The notes: generated by a model not told the origin, from the sequence alone. A DNA stretch of 59,777 nucleotides from Microvirga aerophila (GCF_003332305.1 NZ_QOIO01000035.1:1-59777), one strand, 5' to 3'; positions 9,132 through 18,855 are shown, counted from the first letter of the stretch. A program made the numbers and translations.

Positions 9132-9248
9132 CACATTGACCAGTTTTGGTGGCGAAACGCCGAAACCTACTGGGCTTTCCGTCAACCTGTCTATGGCGTT
9201 CTGCAGAGCTTTGCCGTTTTCTCCTGAACATCATCCAGGGAGGACTTC

Positions 9249-10382
9249 ATGAATTCCATTCTCGTCATCGGCGCGGGCAAGATCGGCTCCACCATTGCGG
9301 ACATGCTCCATGAGACGGGCGACTATGCCGTGACGGTGGCGGACAGCTCCGCGGCGGCCCTGGAGGCGGTGGCGCGGGACGGGGTCAAGACGATCCAGCT
9401 CGACTTCAATGACGCGGTCGCCCTCCAGTCCGCCCTCAAGGGTCACTATGCGGTCCTGAGCGCCGCTCCCTACCACCTGACCGGCCATGTGGCGCAGGCC
9501 GCCCGCCTTGCAGGCGTCAACTACTTCGACCTCACCGAGGACGTTGCCACCACCCGCATGGTGAAGGAACTGGCCGAGGAGGCCACCACGGCGTTCATCC
9601 CTCAGTGCGGCCTCGCTCCGGGCTTCATCTCGATTGTCGCCCACGACATCGCGCGCCGTTTCGACAAGCTCGACACCGTGCGCCTGCGCGTGGGCGCGCT
9701 GCCGCAATATCCGTCGAATGCCCTGTCCTATAACCTCACCTGGAGCACGGACGGCGTCATCAACGAGTATATCGAGCGCTGCGAGGCCGTGGTCGACGGC
9801 AAGCTCCGGGAGGTCCCGGCCATGGAGGAATTGGAGGAGTTCTCCCTCGATGGCACCCGCTATGAGGCGTTCAACACCTCCGGCGGCCTCGGCACCCTGT
9901 GTGAAACCCTCGACGGCCAAGTCCGCAGCCTGAACTACAAGACCATCCGATATCCGGGCCACTGCGCCCTGATGCGGGTTCTCCTCAACGACCTGCAGCT
10001 GCGAAACCGCCGCGAGGTCCTGAAGGACATCCTGGAGAACGCCGTTCCGGCCACCATGCAGGACATGGTCATCGTGTTCGTGACGGTGACCGGCGAGCGC
10101 GGCGGACGCCATGTTCAGGAAACCTATGCCCGCAAGATCTACGGCCAGACGGTCGGGGGCGTCCAGCGCACCGCCATTCAGGTGACGACCGCCGCCGGAA
10201 TCTGCGCCATGCTCGACCTGCTGGTCGAGGGCAAGCTGCCGCAGCAGGGCTTTTGCCGTCAGGAGGAGATCGATCTCGACACGTTCATGGCCAACCGCTT
10301 CGGCCGGGTCTATTCGGGCGAGCTCCTGGAGGAACAGGAAGGCACGGCGGCCAAAAAGATCCGTCTCGACGCTGTTGCATGA
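9249..10382 (+). CDS. Saccharopine dehydrogenase family protein (LYS9-like)
   Basis: A 377-residue NAD(P)-dependent enzyme. It has the Rossmann motif ILVIGAGKIGSTIADML and the saccharopine reductase core (YAVLSAAPYHLTGHVAQAARLAGVNYFDLTEDV, FIPQCGLAPGFISIVAHDIA). It would interconvert saccharopine with aminoadipate semialdehyde and glutamate, or act on a similar imino acid. The length matches the LYS9/SDH half only; there is no fused lysine-ketoglutarate reductase domain. GGGAGG lies a few bases before the ATG. The adjacent ALDH7 gene supports a lysine to aminoadipate route. Confidence 0.85.
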   Translation: MNSILVIGAGKIGSTIADMLHETGDYAVTVADSSAAALEAVARDGVKTIQLDFNDAVALQSALKGHYAVLSAAPYHLTGHVAQAARLAGVNYFDLTEDVATTRMVKELAEEATTAFIPQCGLAPGFISIVAHDIARRFDKLDTVRLRVGALPQYPSNALSYNLTWSTDGVINEYIERCEAVVDGKLREVPAMEELEEFSLDGTRYEAFNTSGGLGTLCETLDGQVRSLNYKTIRYPGHCALMRVLLNDLQLRNRREVLKDILENAVPATMQDMVIVFVTVTGERGGRHVQETYARKIYGQTVGGVQRTAIQVTTAAGICAMLDLLVEGKLPQQGFCRQEEIDLDTFMANRFGRVYSGELLEEQEGTAAKKIRLDAVA

Positions 10383-10386
10383 GGAT

Positions 10387-10430
10387 CCGGACTAAGCTCC
10401 CCTTCCGGCGGAAGCGGGAGCTTAGTCCGG
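10387..10430 (+). terminator. Long hairpin after saccharopine dehydrogenase gene
   Basis: A perfect 15-bp stem (CCGGACTAAGCTCCC 10387-10401 with GGGAGCTTAGTCCGG 10416-10430) has a loop that folds further through CTTCC/GGAAG. It starts 5 bases after the stop codon. No T run follows, so it may be a processing or partial-attenuation site rather than a full terminator. Confidence 0.5.
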
Positions 10431-10445
10431 CATTGTTCCGAATTC

Positions 10446-10492
10446 GCATGACCTTATTCGGGAAAAGCAGTTCCCACATTTCCCGGAGATGC
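10446..10492. repeat. Rhizobiales-type intergenic palindrome
   Basis: An imperfect palindrome with GCAT at one end, ATGC at the other and an inner CGGGAAA (10459-10465)/TTTCCCG (10479-10485) stem. Its consensus resembles a palindromic repeat that I recall as scattered between genes in Rhizobiales. It lies between the two lysine-pathway genes and may affect read-through to the dehydrogenase. Confidence 0.5.
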
Positions 10493-10594
10493 TTTAAGAC
10501 AGAGGCACGAAGGCCACCGCCGTCTTGTCCAACGACACGCGAGGGTGGAGGGCTCACATGAGAGCCCGAGCCCGCATCCCCATGGGAGATTGAC

Positions 10595-12160
10595 ATGTCC
10601 GCGCGCGATCAAGCCGCCCTCAAAACCGTTCCCGCCACGCCCGTGACCGCTGCCGCGGAAGCGCGCGCGATCCTGGCGCGTCTCGGCGTTCCCGACAGCG
10701 CTTTCGCGGCCGGCGGCCGGCCCGCCGTCTCGCCCATCACGGGCGAGACCATCGTTGAAGTTCGGGAGACCACTCCCGACGAAGCCAAGGCCGCCATCGG
10801 CCGGGCAGACGCCGCCTTCAAGGCTTGGCGTAAGGTTCCAGCTCCCAGGCGCGGCGAGTTCGTACGCCTGATCGGCGAGGAGCTGCGCGCCGCCAAGGAC
10901 GATCTCGGCCGCCTCGTGACGCTGGAGGCCGGCAAGGTCACGTCCGAGGGCCTCGGCGAGGTCCAGGAGATGATCGACATCTGCGACTTCGCGGTCGGCC
11001 TCTCGCGCCAGCTCTACGGCCTGACCATCGCGACCGAGCGCGCCGACCACCGCATGATGGAAACCTGGCATCCGCTCGGCGTCTGCGGCGTAATCTCGGC
11101 CTTCAACTTCCCCGTGGCCGTGTGGTCCTGGAACGCGGCGCTCGCCTTCGTGTGCGGCGACTCCGTGGTGTGGAAGCCCTCCGAGAAAACCCTTCTGACC
11201 GCCCTTGGCACCCAGGCCATCGTCGAGCGCGCCGCCAAGTGCTTCGGTGGCGTGCCGGAGGGCCTGTCGGAAGTCCTGCTCGGCGGCCGGGAGGTCGGCG
11301 AGATCCTGGTGGAGGATCACCGGGTGCCGGTTCTGTCCGCCACCGGCTCCACGGCCATGGGCCGTCAGGTCGGTCCCAAGCTCGCCGAGCGCTTTGCCCG
11401 CGCCATCCTGGAGCTTGGCGGCAACAACGCCGCCATCGTGTCGCCCTCCGCCGATCTCGACCTCGCCTTGCGCGGCATCGCGTTCGCCGCCATGGGCACG
11501 GCGGGCCAGCGCTGCACGACCCTGCGCCGCCTCTTCGTGCACGAGAGCGTCTACGACCGGCTCGTGCCGCGCCTCAAGAAGGTCTATTCGAGCGTCAAGA
11601 TCGGCGATCCCCGCGCCGAGGGCACCCTCGTTGGTCCACTGATCGACAAGTCGGCCTTCGACGGCATGGAGCGGGCGCTCGATGAAGCCCGCGCGGCGGG
11701 CGGCACGGTGCATGGGGGCGGCCGTTTCACCGACGGTGAATGCGCCAACGGCTACTATGCCCGTCCGGCCCTGGTCGAAATGCCGGAGCAGACCGGTCCG
11801 GTGCTGCGCGAGACCTTCGCGCCAATCCTGTACGTGATGCGCTACTCGAACTTCGACGACGTGATCGAGAATCACAACGCGGTGGGCGCAGGCCTCTCGT
11901 CCTCGATCTTCACCCTCGACATGCGCGAGGCCGAAACTTTCATCTCGGTGGCGGGCTCGGATTGCGGCATCGCCAACGTCAATATCGGCCCGTCCGGTGC
12001 CGAGATCGGCGGGGCCTTCGGCGGCGAGAAGGAAACGGGCGGCGGCCGCGAGGCGGGCTCGGACGCGTGGAAGGCCTATATGCGCCGCGCCACCAACACC
12101 ATCAACTACGGCGCCACGCTTCCGCTCGCCCAGGGCGTGAAGTTCGACGTCGACGCCTGA
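10595..12160 (+). CDS. ALDH7-family aldehyde dehydrogenase (aminoadipate-semialdehyde/piperideine-6-carboxylate dehydrogenase)
   Basis: A 521-residue aldehyde dehydrogenase of the antiquitin/ALDH7 class. The catalytic Cys307 is in TAGQRCTTLRR and the general base Glu273 in LELGGNNAAIV. The C-terminal EIGGAFGGEKETGGGR..GSDAWK stretch is diagnostic of ALDH7. It should oxidise 2-aminoadipate 6-semialdehyde (in equilibrium with piperideine-6-carboxylate) to 2-aminoadipate, the step after saccharopine dehydrogenase encoded just upstream. The 212-base gap between them contains a long hairpin and a palindromic repeat. Confidence 0.9.
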   Translation: MSARDQAALKTVPATPVTAAAEARAILARLGVPDSAFAAGGRPAVSPITGETIVEVRETTPDEAKAAIGRADAAFKAWRKVPAPRRGEFVRLIGEELRAAKDDLGRLVTLEAGKVTSEGLGEVQEMIDICDFAVGLSRQLYGLTIATERADHRMMETWHPLGVCGVISAFNFPVAVWSWNAALAFVCGDSVVWKPSEKTLLTALGTQAIVERAAKCFGGVPEGLSEVLLGGREVGEILVEDHRVPVLSATGSTAMGRQVGPKLAERFARAILELGGNNAAIVSPSADLDLALRGIAFAAMGTAGQRCTTLRRLFVHESVYDRLVPRLKKVYSSVKIGDPRAEGTLVGPLIDKSAFDGMERALDEARAAGGTVHGGGRFTDGECANGYYARPALVEMPEQTGPVLRETFAPILYVMRYSNFDDVIENHNAVGAGLSSSIFTLDMREAETFISVAGSDCGIANVNIGPSGAEIGGAFGGEKETGGGREAGSDAWKAYMRRATNTINYGATLPLAQGVKFDVDA

Positions 12161-12247
12161 TCGGCTGCACAGAGCGCCAATCCGAGCGGAGAGCATAACT
12201 GCTCTCCGCTTCTCCTTGTCAGTTTACCTCAAAATCGCGAGCCTTCC

Positions 12248-13927
12248 ATGAAAGCGCCCTCCCGCACCGGCGGCCAGATCCTTGTCGATCAACTTCTCGT
12301 CCATGGAGTCGATCACATCTTCTGCGTGCCGGGCGAGAGCTATCTGGCGGCGCTCGACGCGCTCCACGACGCCGACATCAACGTGACCGTCTGCCGCCAG
12401 GAGGGCGGCGCAGCCATGATGGCGGAGGCTTACGGCAAACTCACCGGCCGTCCCGGCATCTGCTTCGTGACCCGTGGTCCTGGAGCCACCAACGCCTCGC
12501 CCGGCATTCATATCGCCAAGCAGGACTCGACCCCGATGATTCTATTCGTCGGCCAGATCGAGCGCGGCATGCGGGAGCGCGAGGCGTTCCAGGAGCTTGA
12601 CTACCGCGCCGCTTTCGGCCCGCTTGCCAAATGGGCCACGGAAGTCGACGATCCGGCGCGCTTTCCTGAAGTGATCTCCCGAGCTTTCCACGTGGCCACA
12701 TCCGGTCGTCCAGGCCCGGTGGTGATTGCCCTGCCGGAGGATGTGCTGACCGAAATGGCGGACGTGGCCGACGCGCCGCGTTATCAGACGATCGAAACCC
12801 ACCCGTCCCTAGGACAGATGGCCGAATTGCAGAAGCTCCTGCATGGAGCGGAGCGGCCAGTCGTTCTGCTGGGCGGCAGCCGCTGGTCCGAAACGGCCGT
12901 GCAGCGTTTCGTGCGATTCGCCAAACGGTTCGACCTGCCGGTGGCCTGCACGTTCCGCCGCCAGATGCTCTTTCCGGCCGACCATGCATCCTACATCGGC
13001 GATCTCGGCCTCGGCGTTAATCCGAAGCTGCTGGCGCGCATCAAGGATGCGGACCTCATCTTGCTCGTGGGAGGACGCCTGTCGGAGATCCCGAGCCAGA
13101 GCTTCACGCTCGTCGACATCCCCTCGCCGCGCCAGAAGCTGGTGCATGTGCACCCCGATCCGAGCGAGCTCGGGCGCATCTACAGCCCGCATCTGGCAAT
13201 CAATGCCTCGCCTGTGGCTTTCACGGCGGCATTGGAAGGCGTGCATCCTGCGGCATCCCTCCCCTGGAGCGAGGGCACGAAGGCGGCTCATGATAATTAT
13301 CTCGCATGGAGCGATCCGAAATCCATTCGCCACGCTGGCCAGTTCCAGATGGGCGAGGTGATGGCGCATCTGCGCGAGACGCTTCCGGCTGAGACGATCT
13401 ACTGCAACGGCGCGGGCAACTTCGCCACCTGGGTTCACCGGTTCTGGCCCTTCCGGAAATACGGGACGCAGCTTGCCCCCACGTCCGGCTCCATGGGCTA
13501 TGGGGTTCCGGCGGCGGTCGGCGCAAAGCGCATTCAGCCGCAAAGCCCCGTGGTGGTGTTTGCCGGCGACGGCGACTTCCTCATGAACGGGCAGGAATTC
13601 GCCACCGCGGTGCAGTACGATCTGCCGATCCTGGTGATCCTGCTCGACAACGGCATGTACGGCACGATCCGCATGCACCAGGAGCGGGAATATCCTGGCC
13701 GCGTCTCGGCCACGAACCTGAAGAACCCGGACTTCGCGGCCTACGCCAAGGCTTTCGGCGGATATGGCGAGCGTGTGGAGCGCACGGAGGACTTCGCGCC
13801 GGCTCTCGAGCGCGCGCTAACGTCTGGCAAGCCCGCGATCCTGCATTGCCTGCTCGATCCAGAGGCGATCACGCCGGCCATGTCGCTCTCGGCAATCCGC
13901 GAGAAGGCGCTGGCGGAGAAGAAGTAA
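12248..13927 (+). CDS. Thiamine diphosphate-dependent enzyme, acetolactate synthase/2-oxoacid decarboxylase-like
   Basis: A 559-residue three-domain TPP enzyme. The pyrimidine-binding domain carries the catalytic Glu52 (VCRQEGGAAMMAEAY). A central FAD/Rossmann-like domain follows. The pyrophosphate domain has GDGDFLMNGQE starting near 440 and LDNGMYGTI. It resembles large acetolactate synthase subunits, but no small regulatory subunit is adjacent, and its position after the ALDH7 gene suggests a catabolic decarboxylase or carboligase. 2-Oxoadipate, formed by transamination of aminoadipate, is an attractive but unproven substrate. The 87-base gap is compatible with an operon. Confidence 0.8.
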   Translation: MKAPSRTGGQILVDQLLVHGVDHIFCVPGESYLAALDALHDADINVTVCRQEGGAAMMAEAYGKLTGRPGICFVTRGPGATNASPGIHIAKQDSTPMILFVGQIERGMREREAFQELDYRAAFGPLAKWATEVDDPARFPEVISRAFHVATSGRPGPVVIALPEDVLTEMADVADAPRYQTIETHPSLGQMAELQKLLHGAERPVVLLGGSRWSETAVQRFVRFAKRFDLPVACTFRRQMLFPADHASYIGDLGLGVNPKLLARIKDADLILLVGGRLSEIPSQSFTLVDIPSPRQKLVHVHPDPSELGRIYSPHLAINASPVAFTAALEGVHPAASLPWSEGTKAAHDNYLAWSDPKSIRHAGQFQMGEVMAHLRETLPAETIYCNGAGNFATWVHRFWPFRKYGTQLAPTSGSMGYGVPAAVGAKRIQPQSPVVVFAGDGDFLMNGQEFATAVQYDLPILVILLDNGMYGTIRMHQEREYPGRVSATNLKNPDFAAYAKAFGGYGERVERTEDFAPALERALTSGKPAILHCLLDPEAITPAMSLSAIREKALAEKK

Positions 13928-13944
13928 CAGCCGGATAAAGCGCG

Positions 13945-14049
13945 TGTCATCCCGGACGCGGCGTAGCCGTGATCCGGGATCGTAAGACGGGTAAAGCGCC
14001 TTATTCTGCAGACGATCCCGGGTTCCGTTGGCGCGACCCCGGGATGACA
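13945..14049. repeat. Compound intergenic inverted repeat
   Basis: The 105-base element is bounded by 11-bp inverted ends (TGTCATCCCGG at 13945-13955 and CCGGGATGACA at 14039-14049). An inner pair CCGGGATCG (13974-13982) / CGATCCCGG (14013-14021) folds inside it. It sits between the convergent TPP-enzyme and transaldolase genes and resembles the common GTCATCCCGG...GATCCGGGATC repeats of Rhizobiales. It may double as a bidirectional terminator. Confidence 0.6.
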
Positions 14050-14059
14050 GTTCCTCGAT

Positions 14060-15025
14060 TTAAGCCGCTTTCGCCTCGTCAAGGCGCTGCGCCACGAGCA
14101 TCCGCAAGGAGCGCAGGTCCTTCACGAAGGACCGGATGCCCTCGGCGAGCTTCTCGGTCGCCATGGCGTCCTCGTTGAGGGCGTAGCGGAAGCTCTTCTC
14201 GTCGAGACGGGTCGGAACCGGGATCTTCTCGGCGTTGTCGGGCGAGAGCTTGCGCGGCAGGTCGCCCTCGGCCTTGGCGAGCTCGTCGAGGAGCGCAGGC
14301 GAGATGGTGAGACGGTCGCAGCCGGCCAGCGCTTCGATCTCGCCGACGTTGCGGAAGGATGCGCCCATGACCACGGTCCTAATCCCTTGCGCCTTGTAGG
14401 ACGCATAGATGTTGCGCACCGAGATGACGCCCGGATCCGTCTCGCCCGTGTAGGGTCCGCCGCCGGCCTTCACATGCCAGTCAAGGATGCGGCCCACGAA
14501 GGGCGAGATGAGGAACACGCCTGCCTCAGCACAGGCCTGGGCCTGAACCTGGCTGAACAGGAGGGTCAGGTTGCAATCGATACCCTCTTTCTGCAGCACC
14601 TCGGCGGCGCGGATACCTTCCCAGGTGGAGGCGATCTTGATCAGGATGCGCTCGCGCCCGATGCCGCGCTCCTCGTAAGCCTTGATGATGGCGCGCGCCT
14701 TGGCAACGGTGGCCTCGGTGTCGAACGACAGGTCTGCGTCCACTTCCGTCGAGACACGGCCCGGCACGATGCCGGCAAGCTCAGCCCCGAAGGCGATCGC
14801 GAGACGGTCGCAGATGGCCTCGACCGCGTGCGAACCGCCCTGGCCGCGCCCCCAGGTCAGGGCCTCTTCCAGGATATGCGCATAGGCCGGGGTTTCGACC
14901 GCCTTGAGCAGCAGGGTCGGATTGGTGGTGCAGTCCTGCGGCTTAAGACGGCGAACCGCGTCGAGATCGCCCGTATCGGCGACCACCACCGTCATGGCGC
15001 GCAATTGGTCAAGCTTGGAGGGCAT
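14060..15025 (-). CDS. tal: Transaldolase
   Basis: A 321-residue TalB-type transaldolase. [26 protein letters not shown] is the N-terminal signature, and the Schiff-base lysine is Lys130 ([15 protein letters not shown]). Downstream blocks [12 protein letters not shown] and [11 protein letters not shown] are typical. It transfers a dihydroxyacetone unit between sedoheptulose-7-phosphate and glyceraldehyde-3-phosphate in the cytosolic pentose phosphate pathway. GGAG precedes the ATG. The upstream co-directional gene is a damaged LysR regulator. Confidence 0.93.
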   Translation of the reverse strand: MPSKLDQLRAMTVVVADTGDLDAVRRLKPQDCTTNPTLLLKAVETPAYAHILEEALTWGRGQGGSHAVEAICDRLAIAFGAELAGIVPGRVSTEVDADLSFDTEATVAKARAIIKAYEERGIGRERILIKIASTWEGIRAAEVLQKEGIDCNLTLLFSQVQAQACAEAGVFLISPFVGRILDWHVKAGGGPYTGETDPGVISVRNIYASYKAQGIRTVVMGASFRNVGEIEALAGCDRLTISPALLDELAKAEGDLPRKLSPDNAEKIPVPTRLDEKSFRYALNEDAMATEKLAEGIRSFVKDLRSLRMLVAQRLDEAKAA

Positions 15026-15093
15026 CGGTAACTCCGTGAATGTGTTGCGCCAGCCTTAAACTGTCTCGCCTGTCCCGTGAAGACCAACGCCTG

Positions 15094-15985
15094 TCACAGG
15101 AACAGGGTCCGGTTGGCTTTGACGCGCCCGAGAATGAACCCGTGCACCTCCTCGACACGACGCAGGTTGCGCACCTCCGCGTGCATGACGATCCAGTAGG
15201 TCCGCAGGAAAAAATAACGAGGGCGCCACCACCTGCAGCTCCGGGAACTGGCGGATCGCGTAGTCGTGCAGCACGCCGACGCCGAATCCTGCCCGCACCG
15301 CCTCGAGCTGGGCCACCACGCTGGCGCATTCGTAGCGGCGGGAGGTGTACTTCTCCAAGCCCGAGAAATAGTCGAGCGCCGAGCTGTAGAGCAGGTCCGG
15401 CACATAGGACACGATGGTTTTTCCCGCGAGATCCGCCGGGTCGGCGATGGGACCGTGGCGATCAAGATACACCTTCGAGGCGTAGAGCCTGAGCCGGTAA
15501 TCCGTGAGCTTGCGGGACACGAGACGGCCCTCGGTCGGCTGCTCCAGGGTGATGGCGATGTCGGCCTCCCGCTTCGACAGGGAGAAGGTGCGCGGCAGAG
15601 CCACGAGCTGGAGCGTGAGATCGGGATGCTGCTCCGCCAGGGCTCCGAGTTCCGGGGCCAGGAAATAGGTGCCGAGCCCGTCCGGTGCGCCGATCCGCAC
15701 GGTGCCCGAGAGCGCCAAGTCTGATCCACCGACTTCGCTCGCCACCGCAAGCGCTTGAGTTTCCATGCTCTCAGCCTTGGCGAGCAGTCGCTCACCCTGC
15801 TCGGTCAATGCGTAGCCTTGCGGTTTGCGCTCGAAAAGTTTGGTCTTCAGCGCGTTCTCAAGAGCCGAGATGCGGCGTGAAACCGTGGTATGATCGGCCT
15901 CGAGACGACGGGCGGCGACCGTGAGGCGGCCTGCGCGGGCCACCGCCAGGAAAAAGCGCAGGTCGTCCCAGTCGAATGCACTCAC
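15094..15985 (-). pseudogene. LysR-family transcriptional regulator with a one-base frameshift
   Basis: The N-terminal helix-turn-helix is intact (DWDDLRFFLAVARAGRLTVAARRLEADHTTVSRRISALE), followed by the periplasmic-binding-like effector domain. After LQVVAPS the original frame turns into non-family sequence that would end at 15056. The next frame continues with the expected tail RTYWIVMHAEVRNL...VHGFILGRVK and stops at 15094. Removing one base from the A6 run (plus strand 15209-15214) restores a 296-residue LysR protein. The GTG at 15985 is the favoured start. This is either a true inactivating mutation or a homopolymer sequencing error. It is divergent from mmsA and precedes tal. Confidence 0.8.
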
Positions 15986-16045
15986 CTGCCCGCCCGTGAG
16001 TTCATATTGGCATTTTCGCACAACGCTACTTCGCATTCACCCATA

Positions 16046-16061
16046 GTCGTGCGATTTCGAC
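16046..16061. promoter_or_regulatory. Possible LysR-type binding site between lysR and mmsA
   Basis: GTCG-N8-CGAC is a short dyad in the divergent intergenic region, 50 bases before the mmsA start. LysR proteins usually bind dyads of this layout between divergent genes. No second site is obvious, so this is tentative. Confidence 0.25.
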
Positions 16062-16109
16062 AATGATAGAAGGGGCGGCATCAAAAACACCCTCAAGAGG
16101 AGAAACGCC

Positions 16110-17606
16110 ATGCGCGAAGTCGGACACTTCATCGGCGGCAAGCACGTGCCGGGCAAGTCGGGCCGGACCACTGACTTCTTCCAACCCATGACCGGCGAGG
16201 TCATCGGCAAGGTTGCGCTGGCGTCCAAGGACGAGTTGCATCAGGCGGTGGAAGTCGCCAAAACCGCGCAGCCTGCATGGGCCGCCACCAACCCGCAGCG
16301 CCGCGCCCGCGTGATGATGCGGTTCCTCGAGCTCATCGCCCAGGAAACCGACTCGCTTGCCGAATTGCTGGCCCGCGAGCACGGCAAGACGATTTCGGAC
16401 GCCAAAGGCGACATCCAGCGCGGCGTTGAAGTTGCCGAATTCTGCACCGGCATCCCGCACCTGCTGAAGGGCGAGTTCACGGAAGGCGCAGGTCCCGGCA
16501 TCGACATGTATTCGATCCGCCAGCCGCTGGGCGTCGTGGCGGGCATCACACCCTTCAACTTCCCGGCCATGATCCCGCTCTGGAAGCTCTCTCCGGCGAT
16601 TGCCTGCGGCAACGCCTTCATCCTCAAGCCGTCCGAGCGCGCCCCCGGCGTGCCGCTGCGCCTCGCCGAACTCATGATGGAAGCGGGCCTGCCGGCCGGC
16701 ATTCTCAACGTGGTCAACGGCGACAAGGAATCGGTGGACGCCATTCTCGACGACCGCGACATCCATGCGGTGGGCTTCGTGGGCTCCTCGTCGATTGCCG
16801 AATACGTCTATTCCCGCGCTGCCGCCAACGGCAAGCGCGCCCAGTGCTTCGGCGGCGCGAAGAACCACATGATCATCATGCCGGACGCCGATCTCGATCA
16901 GGCGGCGGACGCGCTCATCGGTGCGGGCTACGGCTCGGCTGGCGAGCGCTGCATGGCGATCTCCGTGGCGGTGCCGGTTGGAAAGAGCACGGCAGACGCC
17001 CTGATGGATCGCCTAATCCCGCGGGTCGAGAGCCTGAAGGTCGGACCGTCCACCGATCCGAGCGCCGATTTTGGCCCCCTCGTCACCCGCGCCCATCTCG
17101 ACAAGGTGCGCTCCTATGTGGACCTCGGCGTCCAGGAAGGCGCGAAGCTCGTAGTCGATGGCCGTAACTTCAAGATGCAGGGCTACGAGAACGGCTTCTA
17201 CATGGGCGGCTGCCTCTTCGACGATGTGAAGGCCGACATGCGCATCTACAAGGAAGAGATCTTCGGCCCCGTTCTGTCGGTCGTCCGCGCCAAGGACTAC
17301 AACGACGCGCTGCGCCTTCCCACCGAGCACGAATACGGTAACGGCGTTGCGATCTACACCCGCGACGGCGACGCCGCCCGGGATTTCGCCTCCAAGGTGA
17401 ATGTGGGCATGGTGGGCATCAACGTGCCGATCCCGGTGCCGCTGGCCTACTACACCTTCGGCGGCTGGAAGCGCTCCGGCTTCGGCGACCTCAACCAGCA
17501 CGGCCCCGACGCGATCCGGTTCTACACCAAGACCAAGACCGTCACGTCCCGCTGGCCGTCCGGCATCAAGGACGGTGCCGAGTTCGTCATCCCGACGATG
17601 CAGTAA
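16110..17606 (+). CDS. mmsA: Methylmalonate-semialdehyde dehydrogenase (CoA-acylating)
   Basis: A 498-residue aldehyde dehydrogenase with the MmsA/IolA hallmarks: [34 protein letters not shown], nucleophile Cys281 in [12 protein letters not shown], and the C-terminal [28 protein letters not shown]. It converts methylmalonate semialdehyde to propionyl-CoA, or malonate semialdehyde to acetyl-CoA, using NAD and CoA. It heads a valine-degradation run with an acyl-CoA dehydrogenase and mmsB. It can also finish inositol breakdown, whose genes lie 25 kb away. GAGGAG lies before the ATG. Confidence 0.93.
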   Translation: MREVGHFIGGKHVPGKSGRTTDFFQPMTGEVIGKVALASKDELHQAVEVAKTAQPAWAATNPQRRARVMMRFLELIAQETDSLAELLAREHGKTISDAKGDIQRGVEVAEFCTGIPHLLKGEFTEGAGPGIDMYSIRQPLGVVAGITPFNFPAMIPLWKLSPAIACGNAFILKPSERAPGVPLRLAELMMEAGLPAGILNVVNGDKESVDAILDDRDIHAVGFVGSSSIAEYVYSRAAANGKRAQCFGGAKNHMIIMPDADLDQAADALIGAGYGSAGERCMAISVAVPVGKSTADALMDRLIPRVESLKVGPSTDPSADFGPLVTRAHLDKVRSYVDLGVQEGAKLVVDGRNFKMQGYENGFYMGGCLFDDVKADMRIYKEEIFGPVLSVVRAKDYNDALRLPTEHEYGNGVAIYTRDGDAARDFASKVNVGMVGINVPIPVPLAYYTFGGWKRSGFGDLNQHGPDAIRFYTKTKTVTSRWPSGIKDGAEFVIPTMQ

Positions 17607-17613
17607 TTATTCA

Positions 17614-17647
17614 CGAGAAAGGCCGGGCTCGCTCCCGGCCTTTCTCG
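17614..17647 (+). terminator. Terminator-like hairpin after mmsA
   Basis: A perfect 14-bp stem (17614-17627 with 17634-17647) and a 6-base loop begin 7 bases after the mmsA stop. Only a short T-rich tail follows, so partial termination is likely, with downstream acyl-CoA dehydrogenase expressed at a lower level or from its own promoter. Confidence 0.65.
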
Positions 17648-17703
17648 CTCTAGATCGAAAGTATGGGTGCACGAATGCACTCAGGCATGACGATTTAGGC
17701 ATC

Positions 17704-18855
17704 ATGAATCAGTTCTCCCTCACAGACGACCAAATCGCCGTTCGCGACATGGCCCTCGACTTCGCGGCCGAGAAACTCGCGCCCCATGCACTCGAATGGG
17801 ATGAGAAAAAGCATTTTCCTGTGGACGTGATGCGCGAGGCGGCGGCCTTGGGCATGGCGGCGATCTATACCCGCGACGACGTGGGCGGATCGGGCATGAC
17901 GCGCCTCGATGCGGCTTTGATCTTCGAGGCGCTGGCGACCGGGTGTCCGGCCGTGTCGGCGTATCTGTCCATTCACAATATGGTCGCCTGGATGATCGAC
18001 CGCTACGGCTCCGAGGAGCAGCGTCAGCGCTTCCTGCCGAGCCTGTGCACCATGGACCTGATCGGCAGCTATTGCCTGACCGAGCCCGGCTCCGGCTCGG
18101 ACGCGGCGGCGCTCAAGACCCGCGCGGTACGCGACGGCGACCACTACGTGGTCAACGGCGTCAAGCAGTTCATCTCAGGCGCGGGCACCTCGGACATCTA
18201 CGTCACCATGGTGCGCACCGGCCAGGAAGGCCCGTCCGGCATTTCGACCCTGGTGATCGAGAAGGACATGCCCGGCGTTTCCTTCGGCGCCCAGGAAAAG
18301 AAGATGGGCTGGAACGCCCAGCCCACCGCCGCGGTGATCTTCGAGTACGTGCGCGTGCCGGTCGCCAACCGGCTGTCGGATGAGGGCATGGGCTTCAAGA
18401 TCGCCATGTCGGGCCTCGACGGCGGACGAATCAATATCGGCGCCTGCTCGCTCGGCGGCGCGCAGGCCGCCCTCGACAAGGCGCTCGCCTACACGGCCGA
18501 CCGCAAGGCCTTCGGCAAGAGCATTTCCGATTTTCAGGCAACCCAGTTCCAGCTCGCCGACATGGCGACGGAACTCGAAGCCGCCCGCACGTTCCTGTGG
18601 CGCGCGGCATCCGCCCTCGATGCCAAGTCCCTCGACGCCACCAAACTCTGCGCCATGGCCAAGCGCATGGCGACGGATCGGGGTTTCGAGATCGCCAACC
18701 AGGCGCTCCAGCTTCACGGCGGCTACGGCTATCTGGCCGATTACGGCGTCGAGAAGATCGTCCGGGATCTGCGCGTGCATCAGATCCTCGAGGGCACCAA
18801 CGAGATCATGCGCCTGATCGTGGCGCGAAGCCTCGTCGGTCGGGGCAACCGGTGA
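17704..18855 (+). CDS. Acyl-CoA dehydrogenase, probably isobutyryl-CoA dehydrogenase
   Basis: A 383-residue FAD enzyme. The start at 17704 ([21 protein letters not shown]) is chosen over the upstream open frame inside mmsA. Family blocks are [31 protein letters not shown] and [29 protein letters not shown]. The catalytic base is Glu363 in [12 protein letters not shown], the usual location for short-chain enzymes. Position between mmsA and mmsB points to oxidation of isobutyryl-CoA to methacrylyl-CoA in valine breakdown. Its stop overlaps the start of the next small gene. Confidence 0.9.
   Translation: MNQFSLTDDQIAVRDMALDFAAEKLAPHALEWDEKKHFPVDVMREAAALGMAAIYTRDDVGGSGMTRLDAALIFEALATGCPAVSAYLSIHNMVAWMIDRYGSEEQRQRFLPSLCTMDLIGSYCLTEPGSGSDAAALKTRAVRDGDHYVVNGVKQFISGAGTSDIYVTMVRTGQEGPSGISTLVIEKDMPGVSFGAQEKKMGWNAQPTAAVIFEYVRVPVANRLSDEGMGFKIAMSGLDGGRINIGACSLGGAQAALDKALAYTADRKAFGKSISDFQATQFQLADMATELEAARTFLWRAASALDAKSLDATKLCAMAKRMATDRGFEIANQALQLHGGYGYLADYGVEKIVRDLRVHQILEGTNEIMRLIVARSLVGRGNR

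Noticed and set aside
10454..12196. 580-codon minus-strand frame opposite the ALDH7 gene
   Set aside because: It is a shadow of a strongly conserved aldehyde dehydrogenase and is His/Gly/Arg-rich with no motif.
15056..15093. C-terminal extension of the LysR frame as read without correction
   Set aside because: It is out-of-frame sequence after the A6 run; the family tail continues in the neighbouring frame and stops at 15094.
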